Source of the DNA: an uncultured Bizionia sp.
Lineage (GTDB): Bacteria > Bacteroidota > Bacteroidia > Flavobacteriales > Flavobacteriaceae
Direction of reading: 5' to 3'
DNA: 64,000 nt
Assembly: GCA_947496215.1 (NCBI GenBank)
Contig: CANMCF010000008.1
Location: 1 to 64,000 of the forward strand
Shown: piece after piece, positions 1 through 9,568 of the stretch
How positions within the stretch are numbered: the stretch's first letter is position 1
Layout of the letters: each line of letters begins with the position of its first letter
Translations under genes and position numbers: made by a program
Notes under the pieces: model-generated
Seen by the model: only the letters and a program-made list of their open reading frames with translations
Database searches by the model: none
What the model was told of the DNA's origin: nothing

Positions 1-75
1 TTCTTGCAAATAAGTTTGCGCGCTAAGCGAGTAACTAAATGAAAGTAAAATTAACAATAAGGTAATCTTTCTCAT
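1..75 (-). CDS. Secreted protein, N-terminal fragment (cut by window edge)
   Basis: Reading the minus strand from an ATG at 75 gives 25 residues that run off the window: a basic start (MRK), a hydrophobic stretch rich in Leu and Ile, then a small-residue cleavage region ending in SLSAQ. This is a typical flavobacterial Sec signal peptide, with cleavage expected next to the AQ. The rest of the protein lies outside the window, so no function can be given. The segment is too short to appear as a long open reading frame, and the call rests only on its signal-peptide look. Confidence 0.6.
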   Translation of the reverse strand, partial: MRKITLLLILLSFSYSLSAQTYLQE

Positions 76-265
76 TTATAATTAATTTTTAAGGGTTAAT
101 TAGCTTTTTCATAACCTTGGGGCCTGAAAAAAATTTTATTAGTTGCTTACAATGTATACTAATTCCTCATATTATATAACTAGAGATAGACGTAATGCAG
201 TCTTTTTCGATGAAATGAATGGTTGTTAGTTTAGTGAATTAATTATATCGTATATTTTTAACAAA

Positions 266-2617
266 TTACCTACTAATCTTAAGGGTTCTTCTAACCTCAT
301 TTCCGAAGGAGTCCAAGGCTGTGATCGTGTGTTCTCCTTCTTTAGGAACGATGGCTATCTCGTGAATATCCTTAGTAGTTCCTACAAAGGTTTCTCCTAC
401 ATACCAAAACAATGTGGTTTCTGGTTTTGAATGTGCTATTTTAAGAATGAGTTCGTTGGTATTTCCATCAAAATCCTTGGGCAAGAAAATGGAACTGGAT
501 TCTTTTGGGTAGATAAATTGCATTGAAGAGTTTGTACCTGTGACACAATCGTTCCTATAAGGAGGCAAAGGCTTGTAAAACGGATTTTTAACTTTATAAT
601 AATATTCCATTAAAGGGGGCAATACAAACCACGACTTGTGAGAAATGACATTTAAATCCTCACAGGATGCATTGACTTGATATTGTTCATCTCCATCCAA
701 ATGTACCAAGATGTGATACGGGCAAGGTTTCGTTTTCAACCCGTTTACTTGGATGTATTCTCTTTTGATTTCTTTACAATTTGGATTGGCACGATACCCA
801 CTCTTCATACAAATATCCACTTCCTGCATCTCGTCAAAAGGTTTGGAGAACCATTCGCTATTTGGCAATATGTCGAATACATCAAATAAAATAGGGGCTG
901 CTGTTTGCACCCCGACCAATCCAGGGCGTCCTTCTCCATCTGCATTCCCTACCCAAACCCCTACAACATAATCCTTAGTGGTACCAATGGCCCAAGCATC
1001 CCTAAAACCAAAACTTGTCCCAGTCTTCCAAGCCACTTGTTTGGAATCGTCGAAGAACTCCCAGTTCTCATCACTTTCCGGTCTGTTAACCTCTTTTAGG
1101 CTTTCATAAGTCAAATAGATGGATGCGGCATCAAAGAGTGTTTTTTCGGTAGACTTGTTTCCAAAATCAATTGTTTCCGAAGCAAAGAAGGTCGGTTCAC
1201 AAAATTCATTTGAAAAATATTCACTTGAGTTTTCATTGAAGTGATTCAATGTCGATGATAGACCCGCATAGCTCTTGCATAGATCCCAAAGGCTACTTTC
1301 TGCTCCTCCCAATATCAAAGACAACCCATAATGGTTGGCATTGTACCTTACATCTTTCAATTTCAAGTCTTTTAAGTAATGGTGAAAGCGATCTAATCCA
1401 AACTGTTGCAACATCTTTACCGCAGGTACATTCAAGGATCTTGACAATGCTCTTCTGGCAGGCACTGCCCCATCATATTCCTTATTGTAGTTCTCTGGGG
1501 CATAATTACCAAATTGTGACGGCACGTCTGGAACAAGGGCATTTGGAAGCAGCTCACCAGAATCCAACATCGCGGCATATAAAAATGGTTTCAAAACACT
1601 ACCAGTACTTCTTCCCTTGTTTATGATGTCTACATCTTTTTGATGTGCTCGATCTGTCGGTGAATTGCCGATATAGGTCAATACCTCTCTTGTCTTGACA
1701 TCCAATATCAACACGGAAATGTTATAAATTTCATTTTGTTGCAGTAAATTATAGTGGTTGAACACTAGGGTGTTCGCCTGTTCTTGATATTTGCGATCTA
1801 TCGTAGTCTGCACACGTTTTCCTCTATGTGTCTTAGATATCCTTTGCAATAGGTGTGGTGCTATTTGTGGCAATGGATATGGCTTTTGTGGTAAGCCTTC
1901 TGCTATGGACAAATCATAGGTCAAGGTATCTATCGTTTTATTTTGAAGCAATTTTTTCAACAAACGGTTTCTTTTTTCCAACAAACGTTTTTGATTTTTC
2001 CCTGGGTAAATCAAACTTGGCGCGTTTGGCAAAACAGCAAGAGTGGCACTTTCTGCCCATGAGAGGTCGTTGGCGTCTCGGTTGAAATAACGCCATGAGG
2101 CCGCATCTATTCCTACTACATTTCCTCCAAAGGGTGCATAGCTGGAATAATAGGATAGAATCTCGTCTTTGCTGTGTCTAAATTCCAATCGCGTTGCCAA
2201 GACAATCTCTTTCATTTTTTCAACATAAGTTCGCGATTGTCCTTTTCTGGAGAGCCTTATCACCTGTTGTGTTATCGTGCTCCCTCCTCTTTTTACTTCT
2301 CCCGACTCGATGTTTTGTTTCATCGCCTTGAAAATGGAAATGGGATTGAACCCAGGATGCTTGTAAAAGTATTCGTCTTCGAAATTGATGATGCAGGTTC
2401 TAAATTTTTCCGGCACACTATCGTTCTTGGGGAATCGCCATTGTCCATCCTTTGCTATTTGTGCTCCCAACAAATAATTTGCCTTACAGGTAATTACCGT
2501 GGCCGTAGGGTCTTTGAACAACTGTCTTGGTAGACAAAAATAATAGGCAAGCATAAGTAATGCGAAAAGTGCAGATTTTATTCTGTGTTTTTTTATGTAG
2601 TCTATAATTTTTTTCAT
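266..2617 (-). CDS. pbpC: Penicillin-binding protein 1C (bifunctional peptidoglycan synthase)
   Basis: A 783-residue class A penicillin-binding protein of the PbpC type, predicted to polymerise and cross-link peptidoglycan at the outer face of the inner membrane. One N-terminal membrane segment (about 13-30) is followed by a GT51 transglycosylase domain with the catalytic EDEYFYKHPG motif near residue 75 and the GGSTITQQ motif near 110. The transpeptidase domain shows the active-site STGSVLKP motif near 335-345, an SLN motif near 400 and KTGT near 530. The last 80 or so residues look like the Ig-like biPBP_C domain that separates PbpC from other class A enzymes. In proteobacteria pbpC sits beside an alpha-2-macroglobulin gene. 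Here such a gene lies just upstream at 3876-9458, with two small genes between. The start at 2617 is followed by a normal basic/hydrophobic signal anchor. Confidence 0.93.
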   Translation of the reverse strand: MKKIIDYIKKHRIKSALFALLMLAYYFCLPRQLFKDPTATVITCKANYLLGAQIAKDGQWRFPKNDSVPEKFRTCIINFEDEYFYKHPGFNPISIFKAMKQNIESGEVKRGGSTITQQVIRLSRKGQSRTYVEKMKEIVLATRLEFRHSKDEILSYYSSYAPFGGNVVGIDAASWRYFNRDANDLSWAESATLAVLPNAPSLIYPGKNQKRLLEKRNRLLKKLLQNKTIDTLTYDLSIAEGLPQKPYPLPQIAPHLLQRISKTHRGKRVQTTIDRKYQEQANTLVFNHYNLLQQNEIYNISVLILDVKTREVLTYIGNSPTDRAHQKDVDIINKGRSTGSVLKPFLYAAMLDSGELLPNALVPDVPSQFGNYAPENYNKEYDGAVPARRALSRSLNVPAVKMLQQFGLDRFHHYLKDLKLKDVRYNANHYGLSLILGGAESSLWDLCKSYAGLSSTLNHFNENSSEYFSNEFCEPTFFASETIDFGNKSTEKTLFDAASIYLTYESLKEVNRPESDENWEFFDDSKQVAWKTGTSFGFRDAWAIGTTKDYVVGVWVGNADGEGRPGLVGVQTAAPILFDVFDILPNSEWFSKPFDEMQEVDICMKSGYRANPNCKEIKREYIQVNGLKTKPCPYHILVHLDGDEQYQVNASCEDLNVISHKSWFVLPPLMEYYYKVKNPFYKPLPPYRNDCVTGTNSSMQFIYPKESSSIFLPKDFDGNTNELILKIAHSKPETTLFWYVGETFVGTTKDIHEIAIVPKEGEHTITALDSFGNEVRRTLKISR

Positions 2618-2644
2618 CTTTATTCATCTGCTCAATCGAACAAC

Positions 2645-2962
2645 TTAGTTTTCTTTTTTAAAATCGTACTCACGCTCAACCTTGCAAATTCTAACGTTGT
2701 ACCAACTGTACCAATTTTTTCTTCCCTCTTGCTGTGCCAATATGTGATCTGTTTGTTGTTTCCAGTTTTTTATGTCATCCAAATTTCTCCAGTAACTTAC
2801 AGTTATTCCTACTTCGCTTCTCGCCGAGTCTATCCTCAGAAACCCTTCTTGTTGTTTTGCCAGTTTTTCCATCAATTCTGCCATTTCATTATATCCATTA
2901 TCTCCTTCAGCTCTAGTTGAAGTGAAAATGACTGCATAGTAGGGTTCGAAGTTTGATTTCAT
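2645..2962 (-). CDS. Antibiotic biosynthesis monooxygenase (ABM) domain protein
   Basis: A 105-residue single-domain protein with the dimeric ferredoxin-like ABM fold. Recognisable parts are the opening YYAVIFTS strand, the middle segment with GFLRIDSAR, the SYWRNLDDIKNWK block and a late RICKVEREY strand. Family members act as cofactor-free monooxygenases or, more often, have no known substrate. It lies 27 bp upstream of pbpC on the same strand and 78 bp downstream of the DUF2071 gene, so it may share their transcript, but nothing ties it to cell-wall work. Family assignment is good. A specific reaction cannot be claimed. Confidence 0.8.
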   Translation of the reverse strand: MKSNFEPYYAVIFTSTRAEGDNGYNEMAELMEKLAKQQEGFLRIDSARSEVGITVSYWRNLDDIKNWKQQTDHILAQQEGRKNWYSWYNVRICKVEREYDFKKEN

Positions 2963-3040
2963 CTGTTTATATTTATTGTTTTTTATAGATCATCTGCAAT
3001 AGTCATTCTCCTTTATATGCAATCTTCAGTTATGAATATT

Positions 3041-3778
3041 TCATTTTAAATCGTTTTTAATTTGATGTTTTCTTTTGTTCCAAGTCAATACTTGTACGCC
3101 TTTTGAATAATGGATTCTATCCGGGTTATCATTTATAAGTTTATGAAATCTAGGGTAATTCACCTTGATTAATTTGCTTGTTATATTCCGCATTGGCCAT
3201 TCCAAATGATGCACATCGTATTCTATTATTTCGTTTTTATGGTCTTGAAAAACTGCATAACGTTCTGTTAGCCAAAAATCTGTTTCATCTTTTACAACGG
3301 GTTCATCGTCCAATTCGTAATCTATGCTGAAAGATTCTCCCAAATTGGAATTCTTTGATTGGTAACCATCATCGTCTCTCTTCATTTCCGAATACCGATA
3401 TGGGAACTTAGAAACTTTTTCAAGCAACTTGCATGACACCTTGTTATTGGCTTCCATACTAAAAAAATATACGCTTGGTTTTCCATTGCAAATCACATAG
3501 GTTCTGATGTTTATTTCCTGAAAGTCTGAAATACGTGGTAGTTTTGGGAAATATCTTGCCTTGATGTTATTCATGTCAAAAGCTACCAAACTCATCCAAG
3601 ATTTACCATTTATGGTATCTACCTTTAATCCCCTAGGCAACAATGCTTCAATGATGTTCACATCGACTTCCCAATGCAAAAAAACAGCTTTGTTCCATTC
3701 TTGATAAAACATCCATGGTCTTGTTGGACATTCAAAAGGCCTGTGCTTCGTTTGATTTAGAATTTGTCTTGTTTTCAT
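3041..3778 (-). CDS. DUF2071 (YqjF-like) family protein
   Basis: A 245-residue soluble protein matching the DUF2071/YqjF family. The N-terminal half holds the diagnostic run beginning RPWMFYQEWNKAVFLHW, then LLPRGLKVDT, SWMSLVAFDM and a block with INIRTYV and YFFSMEA. There is no signal peptide and no membrane segment. The family resembles acetoacetate decarboxylase-like folds, but its activity is not established. It is co-directional with the ABM gene and pbpC. The gap of 97 bp to the upstream macroglobulin gene contains a weak CCCG/CGGG hairpin. Confidence 0.8.
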   Translation of the reverse strand: MKTRQILNQTKHRPFECPTRPWMFYQEWNKAVFLHWEVDVNIIEALLPRGLKVDTINGKSWMSLVAFDMNNIKARYFPKLPRISDFQEINIRTYVICNGKPSVYFFSMEANNKVSCKLLEKVSKFPYRYSEMKRDDDGYQSKNSNLGESFSIDYELDDEPVVKDETDFWLTERYAVFQDHKNEIIEYDVHHLEWPMRNITSKLIKVNYPRFHKLINDNPDRIHYSKGVQVLTWNKRKHQIKNDLK

Positions 3779-3875
3779 ATTTCACCTACCCAAGCAGGAG
3801 TATTGTTCTAGAATTAAGAGTATGGCTTTCTCTTTTTATCAAGTATGTAGAGTTCCCGCTTTCACGGGAGTTCAA

Positions 3876-6800
3876 CTATTTTTCTACCTCAACCCATTGC
3901 CCCTTGGTTCTTACCAAAAATTCGTTATCATACATTGCTTCCGCTTGTACCCCTGGTAAATAATAGGTTCCCAAATAAGCTGCATTCAACATGACATTAA
4001 ATGTTTTGGTATCATATTTCCCTCTTTTATTCAAATCAAAATAGAAGTTTACCCGATCATCCCTAATATCAGTAAAGCGTGCCTGGTTTGTCGTCGAGCT
4101 TCCAAAAGCCGTAAAGCGTGTGTTCACTATCTCCCAACCCGACGGGAAAATTTGTGTCAAGGCCACATCGTTCACATTCTCACTTTTAAGATTGCTCACT
4201 TTGACGGTAGCGACAAAATCCTGTCCTTGTTGTAACTTGCTTATGTCTATTCCATTTCCTTTCAGATCCTTATAGACCACACTAACACTCAACCCACGTT
4301 TTTCGGTCAACTCATCTCCCAATGGTAACTTACCAGAATTCAACACTCTCACATAAACTACATTCCCTTGGTTATTCTTGAAGCTCAATGCATTGTTTCC
4401 ATCCTTGAGTTTCAAATCACGTTGTGCTATGGCACTTTTGGTATCTATCGTTTCTGTCTTTCCATTGATGGCGTACTCCAATTTTATGGACTTTCCTCCA
4501 TTTGCTTCTACCATTTTTGCAATGGCCAATAGACTGTACGCAGTTGTTTGCGTACTCATCCAACGATTGCTTGATAGATCCTTGGCCAGTCTCCTTGCCA
4601 AATCCTGAGCTCTCTTGTCTTTTGTTACCACCATCGTTTCCAAGGCCATTGCTCTATTCCTGTCTATGGACCCGTAGGTGTAATAATTATAACGTGGCGC
4701 CTGAAACTCTATATTCGCCGTCTTTGAAATTTGATTGCTTGCTTCTTTTTGTCCTGCCAATCCATAAGCTGCAGCCAACCTCCATTTTGCTTCATTGGAG
4801 ATTTCACTAAATTCACGCAAGCGATTCATTGATGCCAAATCTGGACTTCCAGCCAAGGCCAACGTATATAACCTGTATGCTTGTGCCAAGTCCGAATTGT
4901 AGGTTTTATAGCTTGGCCTCCAACTTCTTGCCACGTCTTTTTGATAGCGAATCCAATTGCTCTTGAACGTCAACGGCAATACGTAGCCTTTTTTCTCTGC
5001 CTCAATCATGAAATGTCCTGAATAACTGGTTCCCCAGTCGTTTGCATTGCCTTCACCAATCCAATAGCTCATACCTCCATTTGGTCTTTGAAAATTCCCC
5101 AATCGTTTGATTCCGTTTTGAATGTTGGATTGTATTTCCTGTTTCTTCTTGAATGGCAAATCGAATATGTCATTGAGATACAGTTGAGGGAATACGCTAG
5201 AGGTCGTTTGTTCCACGCAGCCATGAGGATATTGTACCAAGTATTGCAATCGTCTTGAAAAATCCATTGGAGGCATTGTAGAAAACTCTACTGTTGCGCC
5301 ATTGGAACCAGCGACTCCAAAGGTTGAAAAATCCATGGTTTCCATTGCATTTGCCTCCAATGTACTATCCAACGTCCTTGATGTTATCGGATTGGGATTG
5401 ACAACATCCAATTCCACCTTGTAAGTCGATTTCTCACCATTTCCTGTCGCAATGACTTCAATTGTATTTATCCCATTTGCTTTGCTTACGTCCAATTCAA
5501 AATAAGCCATTTGCTCATCTGGCCTTGCAAATGTGAGGGCTTTGGATTGATCTCCTACTATGGATATTCCTTTGCTCAGTTTCAACTTGACCTTTACATT
5601 TTTCACATTTGGTTCCATTGCAAACACAGTTACAGGAAGGGTTACTTTTTCTCCTGGACTCAATTTCCGTGGTAGTGTTGCCAATACCATCAATGGTTTT
5701 TTAACTTCGACGGATTTATCCACGCTGCCATAGGCTTCCTTTACGTTGTCCCCTGCTACTACCATCGTACGCACTGCTCCAACATAATTTGGCATTTTAA
5801 TGGTATGCGACTTTCTATCTCCTGCTTTCAATTTAAAAGGCCCCAAATAGGTAACCACTGGCTTGAAACGGTTTGCCTTTTTATTTTTTCCTCCAGCTGC
5901 ACTCCCATCTCCACCAATGGCAAATATTTGATCTATGCTTCCACTATAGGCTCCGATGACATCATCGAACACATCCCACGTCTTCACCCCCAAAGCTTCT
6001 CGTGCGTAGAAAGCTGACCAAGCATTTGGCGTCTTGAAACGTGTAAGATCCAACAAGCCTTCTTCCACCATTGCAATCGTATACGTCATAGCCTTGTTGT
6101 TCTTTTCCGAAACGATCACATCGAATTTTTGTTCTGGGCTCAATACGCTAGGCATTCTTATTTCTGGTTCTAATCTGGTATTTGGGTTTTCCACCAACAG
6201 AGGAATAACACCATACAATCGCAATGGCAAATCGTTGGCTGTCGTTGCGTGTGGCTGTAACAACGAAATGTTAACAAATACGTTTGGCGCCATGTCTTTC
6301 GTAATTGGAACATCTACCATCGTTTCTCCTTGCTTTGTCTTCACCCATTTGTGTTCCAATACTTCTGTTCCATTCTCCACGCTTATCAATGCACGTCCTT
6401 CTGTTCCTGACGGAAAGGTTATTTTTGCCGTTTCCCCCACATTGTAGTTTTCCTTATCTGCAGAGAACACCAACATCTTAGCTGCTTCCTTGTCTCCACT
6501 AGGCTGTCTTTTCCACCAATTCTTATAGAAATATGCTGTACGACCTGTTGCATGACCACTTTTCGGGTCATAGACGCGAATCAAATAACGTCCTCCTTCT
6601 GCTTCTGGTACTTTGATGTTAAAACTGGCTTTCCCTTTTGCATTGGTATTTATGGTTGTATTCATAAATGGTTTATGATACGAGCTTTTAGCATACTTGG
6701 ACAGGTTGTCGTAAGACGAGTTCCACCACCAACGCCACTCTATCTTATAGACTTTTACCTCTAGTCCATCACGTTTCATCGGTTTGCCTTGATCATCTAG

Positions 6801-9458
6801 CACGACAACATCAAAACTCTTGTTCTCGTCTGTAAAAAACGAACCGTAAGCTCTCCCTTTTGGGGATTTCAGACCTACAAAGGATTCGTATGGAGCATAT
6901 TGCTTTGTAAAGGCATCCATGGAGAAATCTCCTCCATTTTCGAATGCGCGCACCAAAAATTGAACGTTCAACATTCCCGGGGCATTTGTCCCCACATTCA
7001 GCTTATTGGTGATATTTGCCAATCCTTCTTCATTTACATTACCTTCGAAAACGGTAAGCTCCTCTCCAGTAAATTGTCGTGAAGGATCTCTAAATATATA
7101 ATCTTTATAATTTTTAAACGGGGAATAAGCATTGCTAAATTTGGCTTTAATCTCCGTTTTCACATTTTTGGCAGGTGCTCCATGTAGCCATTTCACCTCC
7201 AAACCTCCATTCAACGGATCTGTTCCCGTAAGAACTTCGTCTTTGAAATCCACTTTGATTTTCAACCTGTTCGGTTTCACGGTTTCAATCTTCAATCCCT
7301 TATAAAACGTAGCCCCTCCCACGCTTACCTTTGCATTCCAATTTCCCGTTTTGTCTTCTGTTCCAGTTGGAACGGTAAACTTGTAAAAATTGTCGACATT
7401 GTTGGAGGTTACTTTTTTGTAGGTCAATTTTCCGTTTGGATCTGTCACTTCCATTTTCACAGGATGCCCTTTTGGCAACTTGTTTGCCATATCGTTCAAC
7501 ATGAACGTCAAGTGTAGAGAATCTCCTGGTCTCCATACACCACGTTCTCCATAGATATAGCCTTTTAACCCTCGTTGCAAGCGATTTCCAGAAACATCGA
7601 ATTTACTCAATGACAGTGAGTTTCCATCCTTCAACTTAATGTAGCTTTTGTTGTTCCCTTTGGAGACTATGGCGAAAGCAGCTCGTTTATCAGCCTTTAT
7701 CGTTGCCAAACCATCGGCATCCGTGTTGGCTTTTGCTATTTCCTGTTGCTGGTAATTGTACAGAACTACAGAAGCATTGGCTTCAACATTCGTATTCAAA
7801 ATGTTGGTTACCGCGAAATAGTAGTTGTTGTTGGCTCCTTTTTTGGCAATGACACCAATGTTTGAAGCCAATAGATTCTGTGAAATCGTGTTGTTTCTCT
7901 TATAATACGATTCTTTGCAAGGGTTGTTGCGATCTCTCCAATTGTAATTGTTATTTCTGTAATTATAGGTTACATTGTCCCAATATTCCTCCTCACGCAA
8001 ATCTTCATCTTCGGTTGTACTTTCATTGTAGTCCTCTCCATAATAATCATCTTCGTAGTACTCGTCATCATAATAGTCATCATTGTCTTCGGAATTCGTT
8101 ATATTCTGATTAACTTCACAGTTATACAGTGAATATGCTTTTTTGAACCCGACTTCCACCCTATAGATTGCACCTGGGTCTGCCTTGAAGAAATGAGACA
8201 AATCCACACTATAGGTTTTCCACTTCCCTGTGTTTTCAACTTCACTGTCAATGAGATTGATCGTTTTCTTTGCAATGCGACGTCCTACATATCGTATGCT
8301 ATTGTCATAACCACCTTGCAACTCATTGTCTTGAAGAAATTGCAATACGTTGTCTTCGAATATCTTGATGATCTTGACATCCACCGCTTTTAGATTGACA
8401 GCCTCAAAATTGAATTTCAATTCCTGAGAATTGGGCAAGATCACTCCATTGTTTATCAAACGAACTTGTGGCTTGATTTCTTCGAAGGAAATACTCTCCG
8501 AGAATGGCTTTTTCAACTTATAGCCTTCAGTGTTTTTTATTCCTTGGAAGACATCTACTTGAACGGTTCCTATTATTTTTGAATTCGGATAGGCTTTTAA
8601 CACGTTACCATCCACGATGTATTTAGGGTTTTTGGTATTTTGAATGGTTACCAATCCATCAAAGTTTTGTTGTTTTTTTATGGGATCTGAAAAATTGATG
8701 GATAGATACTGCTCTGGATTTTGTATCACGTCGATCTTCGTTATGGTAAAGTTGTTTTTTCCTGGGATGATCACTTTGTTCTCCCCAGAATTGTCTGCCT
8801 TTATGACTTTTCCATCCCATTTCACCACTATTTCACTATCTTCCACAAAACGGTTGATACTGTCTATCTTAAATTCGAATTGCCTTGATGGCAAGCTTTC
8901 TTCATTCCATTGAATCTTAAGATTTTTCCCCTTCTGGGATGCACTTATTATTTTCTTTGCGTCGGCAAGCGCTATGTCATCAGCCGATCTAACCATTCCA
9001 AAAAGGTATTGCCATTCCTTGCTGTACGATTGCAGGTCTTTGGTTACAATGCTAAAGTTTGGGGTAATGGTCTTGAACTGAAACGTATAATTTTTATATT
9101 CCGAAGGAACATTTTCATATATGGAACCCAGCTTCACCGTAACCGAATATTCGGTATCCGCCTCCAAGGGTTCATCGGGATAGAATAGCAATGAATGTTT
9201 ACTTTTTGCAACCAACCTACCTGAAACATGAGGTTTTATGCTCACTATGTTTTCCGTAATGTCCTTGTCTACATCCCAACCTTCTACATCCTTAGTAAGG
9301 TTTATGGCTATTTCCTTGGATACCGAGACTCTTCCTGTGGTAGTATAACTTATGTAATCCCTAAACTTGAATACATTGTCGGTTTCAGATTCCTTTTTTT
9401 TACATGAGACTACCATTAGAAAGCAAAGTACTATGGCTAAAAGTGATTTTGATTGCAT
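3876..9458 (-). CDS. Alpha-2-macroglobulin family lipoprotein with thioester motif
   Basis: A giant 1860-residue bacterial alpha-2-macroglobulin. The N-terminus is a lipoprotein signal (lipobox VVSC, acylated Cys about residue 19, followed by KKKES). MG-type beta-sandwich domains fill the first 1300 residues; a highly acidic, Tyr/Asp/Glu-rich insert sits near 455-495. The thioester motif is intact, GCVEQ with Cys1414, inside the expected YPHGCVEQTTS context, so a covalent protease trap is possible. A helical thioester domain (RPNGGMSYW ... AYSLLAIAKM) and a C-terminal receptor-like domain follow. In other bacteria such proteins guard the periplasm against foreign proteases and work with PbpC, which is encoded downstream on the same strand. 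The length is larger than E. coli YfhM (about 1650 residues) because of extra N-terminal sequence. Confidence 0.93.
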   Translation of the reverse strand: MQSKSLLAIVLCFLMVVSCKKKESETDNVFKFRDYISYTTTGRVSVSKEIAINLTKDVEGWDVDKDITENIVSIKPHVSGRLVAKSKHSLLFYPDEPLEADTEYSVTVKLGSIYENVPSEYKNYTFQFKTITPNFSIVTKDLQSYSKEWQYLFGMVRSADDIALADAKKIISASQKGKNLKIQWNEESLPSRQFEFKIDSINRFVEDSEIVVKWDGKVIKADNSGENKVIIPGKNNFTITKIDVIQNPEQYLSINFSDPIKKQQNFDGLVTIQNTKNPKYIVDGNVLKAYPNSKIIGTVQVDVFQGIKNTEGYKLKKPFSESISFEEIKPQVRLINNGVILPNSQELKFNFEAVNLKAVDVKIIKIFEDNVLQFLQDNELQGGYDNSIRYVGRRIAKKTINLIDSEVENTGKWKTYSVDLSHFFKADPGAIYRVEVGFKKAYSLYNCEVNQNITNSEDNDDYYDDEYYEDDYYGEDYNESTTEDEDLREEEYWDNVTYNYRNNNYNWRDRNNPCKESYYKRNNTISQNLLASNIGVIAKKGANNNYYFAVTNILNTNVEANASVVLYNYQQQEIAKANTDADGLATIKADKRAAFAIVSKGNNKSYIKLKDGNSLSLSKFDVSGNRLQRGLKGYIYGERGVWRPGDSLHLTFMLNDMANKLPKGHPVKMEVTDPNGKLTYKKVTSNNVDNFYKFTVPTGTEDKTGNWNAKVSVGGATFYKGLKIETVKPNRLKIKVDFKDEVLTGTDPLNGGLEVKWLHGAPAKNVKTEIKAKFSNAYSPFKNYKDYIFRDPSRQFTGEELTVFEGNVNEEGLANITNKLNVGTNAPGMLNVQFLVRAFENGGDFSMDAFTKQYAPYESFVGLKSPKGRAYGSFFTDENKSFDVVVLDDQGKPMKRDGLEVKVYKIEWRWWWNSSYDNLSKYAKSSYHKPFMNTTINTNAKGKASFNIKVPEAEGGRYLIRVYDPKSGHATGRTAYFYKNWWKRQPSGDKEAAKMLVFSADKENYNVGETAKITFPSGTEGRALISVENGTEVLEHKWVKTKQGETMVDVPITKDMAPNVFVNISLLQPHATTANDLPLRLYGVIPLLVENPNTRLEPEIRMPSVLSPEQKFDVIVSEKNNKAMTYTIAMVEEGLLDLTRFKTPNAWSAFYAREALGVKTWDVFDDVIGAYSGSIDQIFAIGGDGSAAGGKNKKANRFKPVVTYLGPFKLKAGDRKSHTIKMPNYVGAVRTMVVAGDNVKEAYGSVDKSVEVKKPLMVLATLPRKLSPGEKVTLPVTVFAMEPNVKNVKVKLKLSKGISIVGDQSKALTFARPDEQMAYFELDVSKANGINTIEVIATGNGEKSTYKVELDVVNPNPITSRTLDSTLEANAMETMDFSTFGVAGSNGATVEFSTMPPMDFSRRLQYLVQYPHGCVEQTTSSVFPQLYLNDIFDLPFKKKQEIQSNIQNGIKRLGNFQRPNGGMSYWIGEGNANDWGTSYSGHFMIEAEKKGYVLPLTFKSNWIRYQKDVARSWRPSYKTYNSDLAQAYRLYTLALAGSPDLASMNRLREFSEISNEAKWRLAAAYGLAGQKEASNQISKTANIEFQAPRYNYYTYGSIDRNRAMALETMVVTKDKRAQDLARRLAKDLSSNRWMSTQTTAYSLLAIAKMVEANGGKSIKLEYAINGKTETIDTKSAIAQRDLKLKDGNNALSFKNNQGNVVYVRVLNSGKLPLGDELTEKRGLSVSVVYKDLKGNGIDISKLQQGQDFVATVKVSNLKSENVNDVALTQIFPSGWEIVNTRFTAFGSSTTNQARFTDIRDDRVNFYFDLNKRGKYDTKTFNVMLNAAYLGTYYLPGVQAEAMYDNEFLVRTKGQWVEVEK

Positions 9459-9568
9459 AATTTTTAAAGTTTTAATAAAATTATAGAAACCCTTTTGGAC
9501 AACTATAAGGAGTCTAATATTCGTTGGATTGCAACGAGGATTCGTCGCTTGGAAAATAGTATTCGTTT

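Noticed and set aside
677-2533. Several plus-strand ORFs of 60-125 codons across pbpC
   Set aside because: All are out-of-frame shadows of the minus-strand gene, which has full PBP motifs.
3854-3869. Terminator after the macroglobulin gene (TCCCG/CGGGA hairpin)
   Set aside because: The stem is only 5 bp and no T-run follows on the minus strand; at most a common intergenic hairpin.
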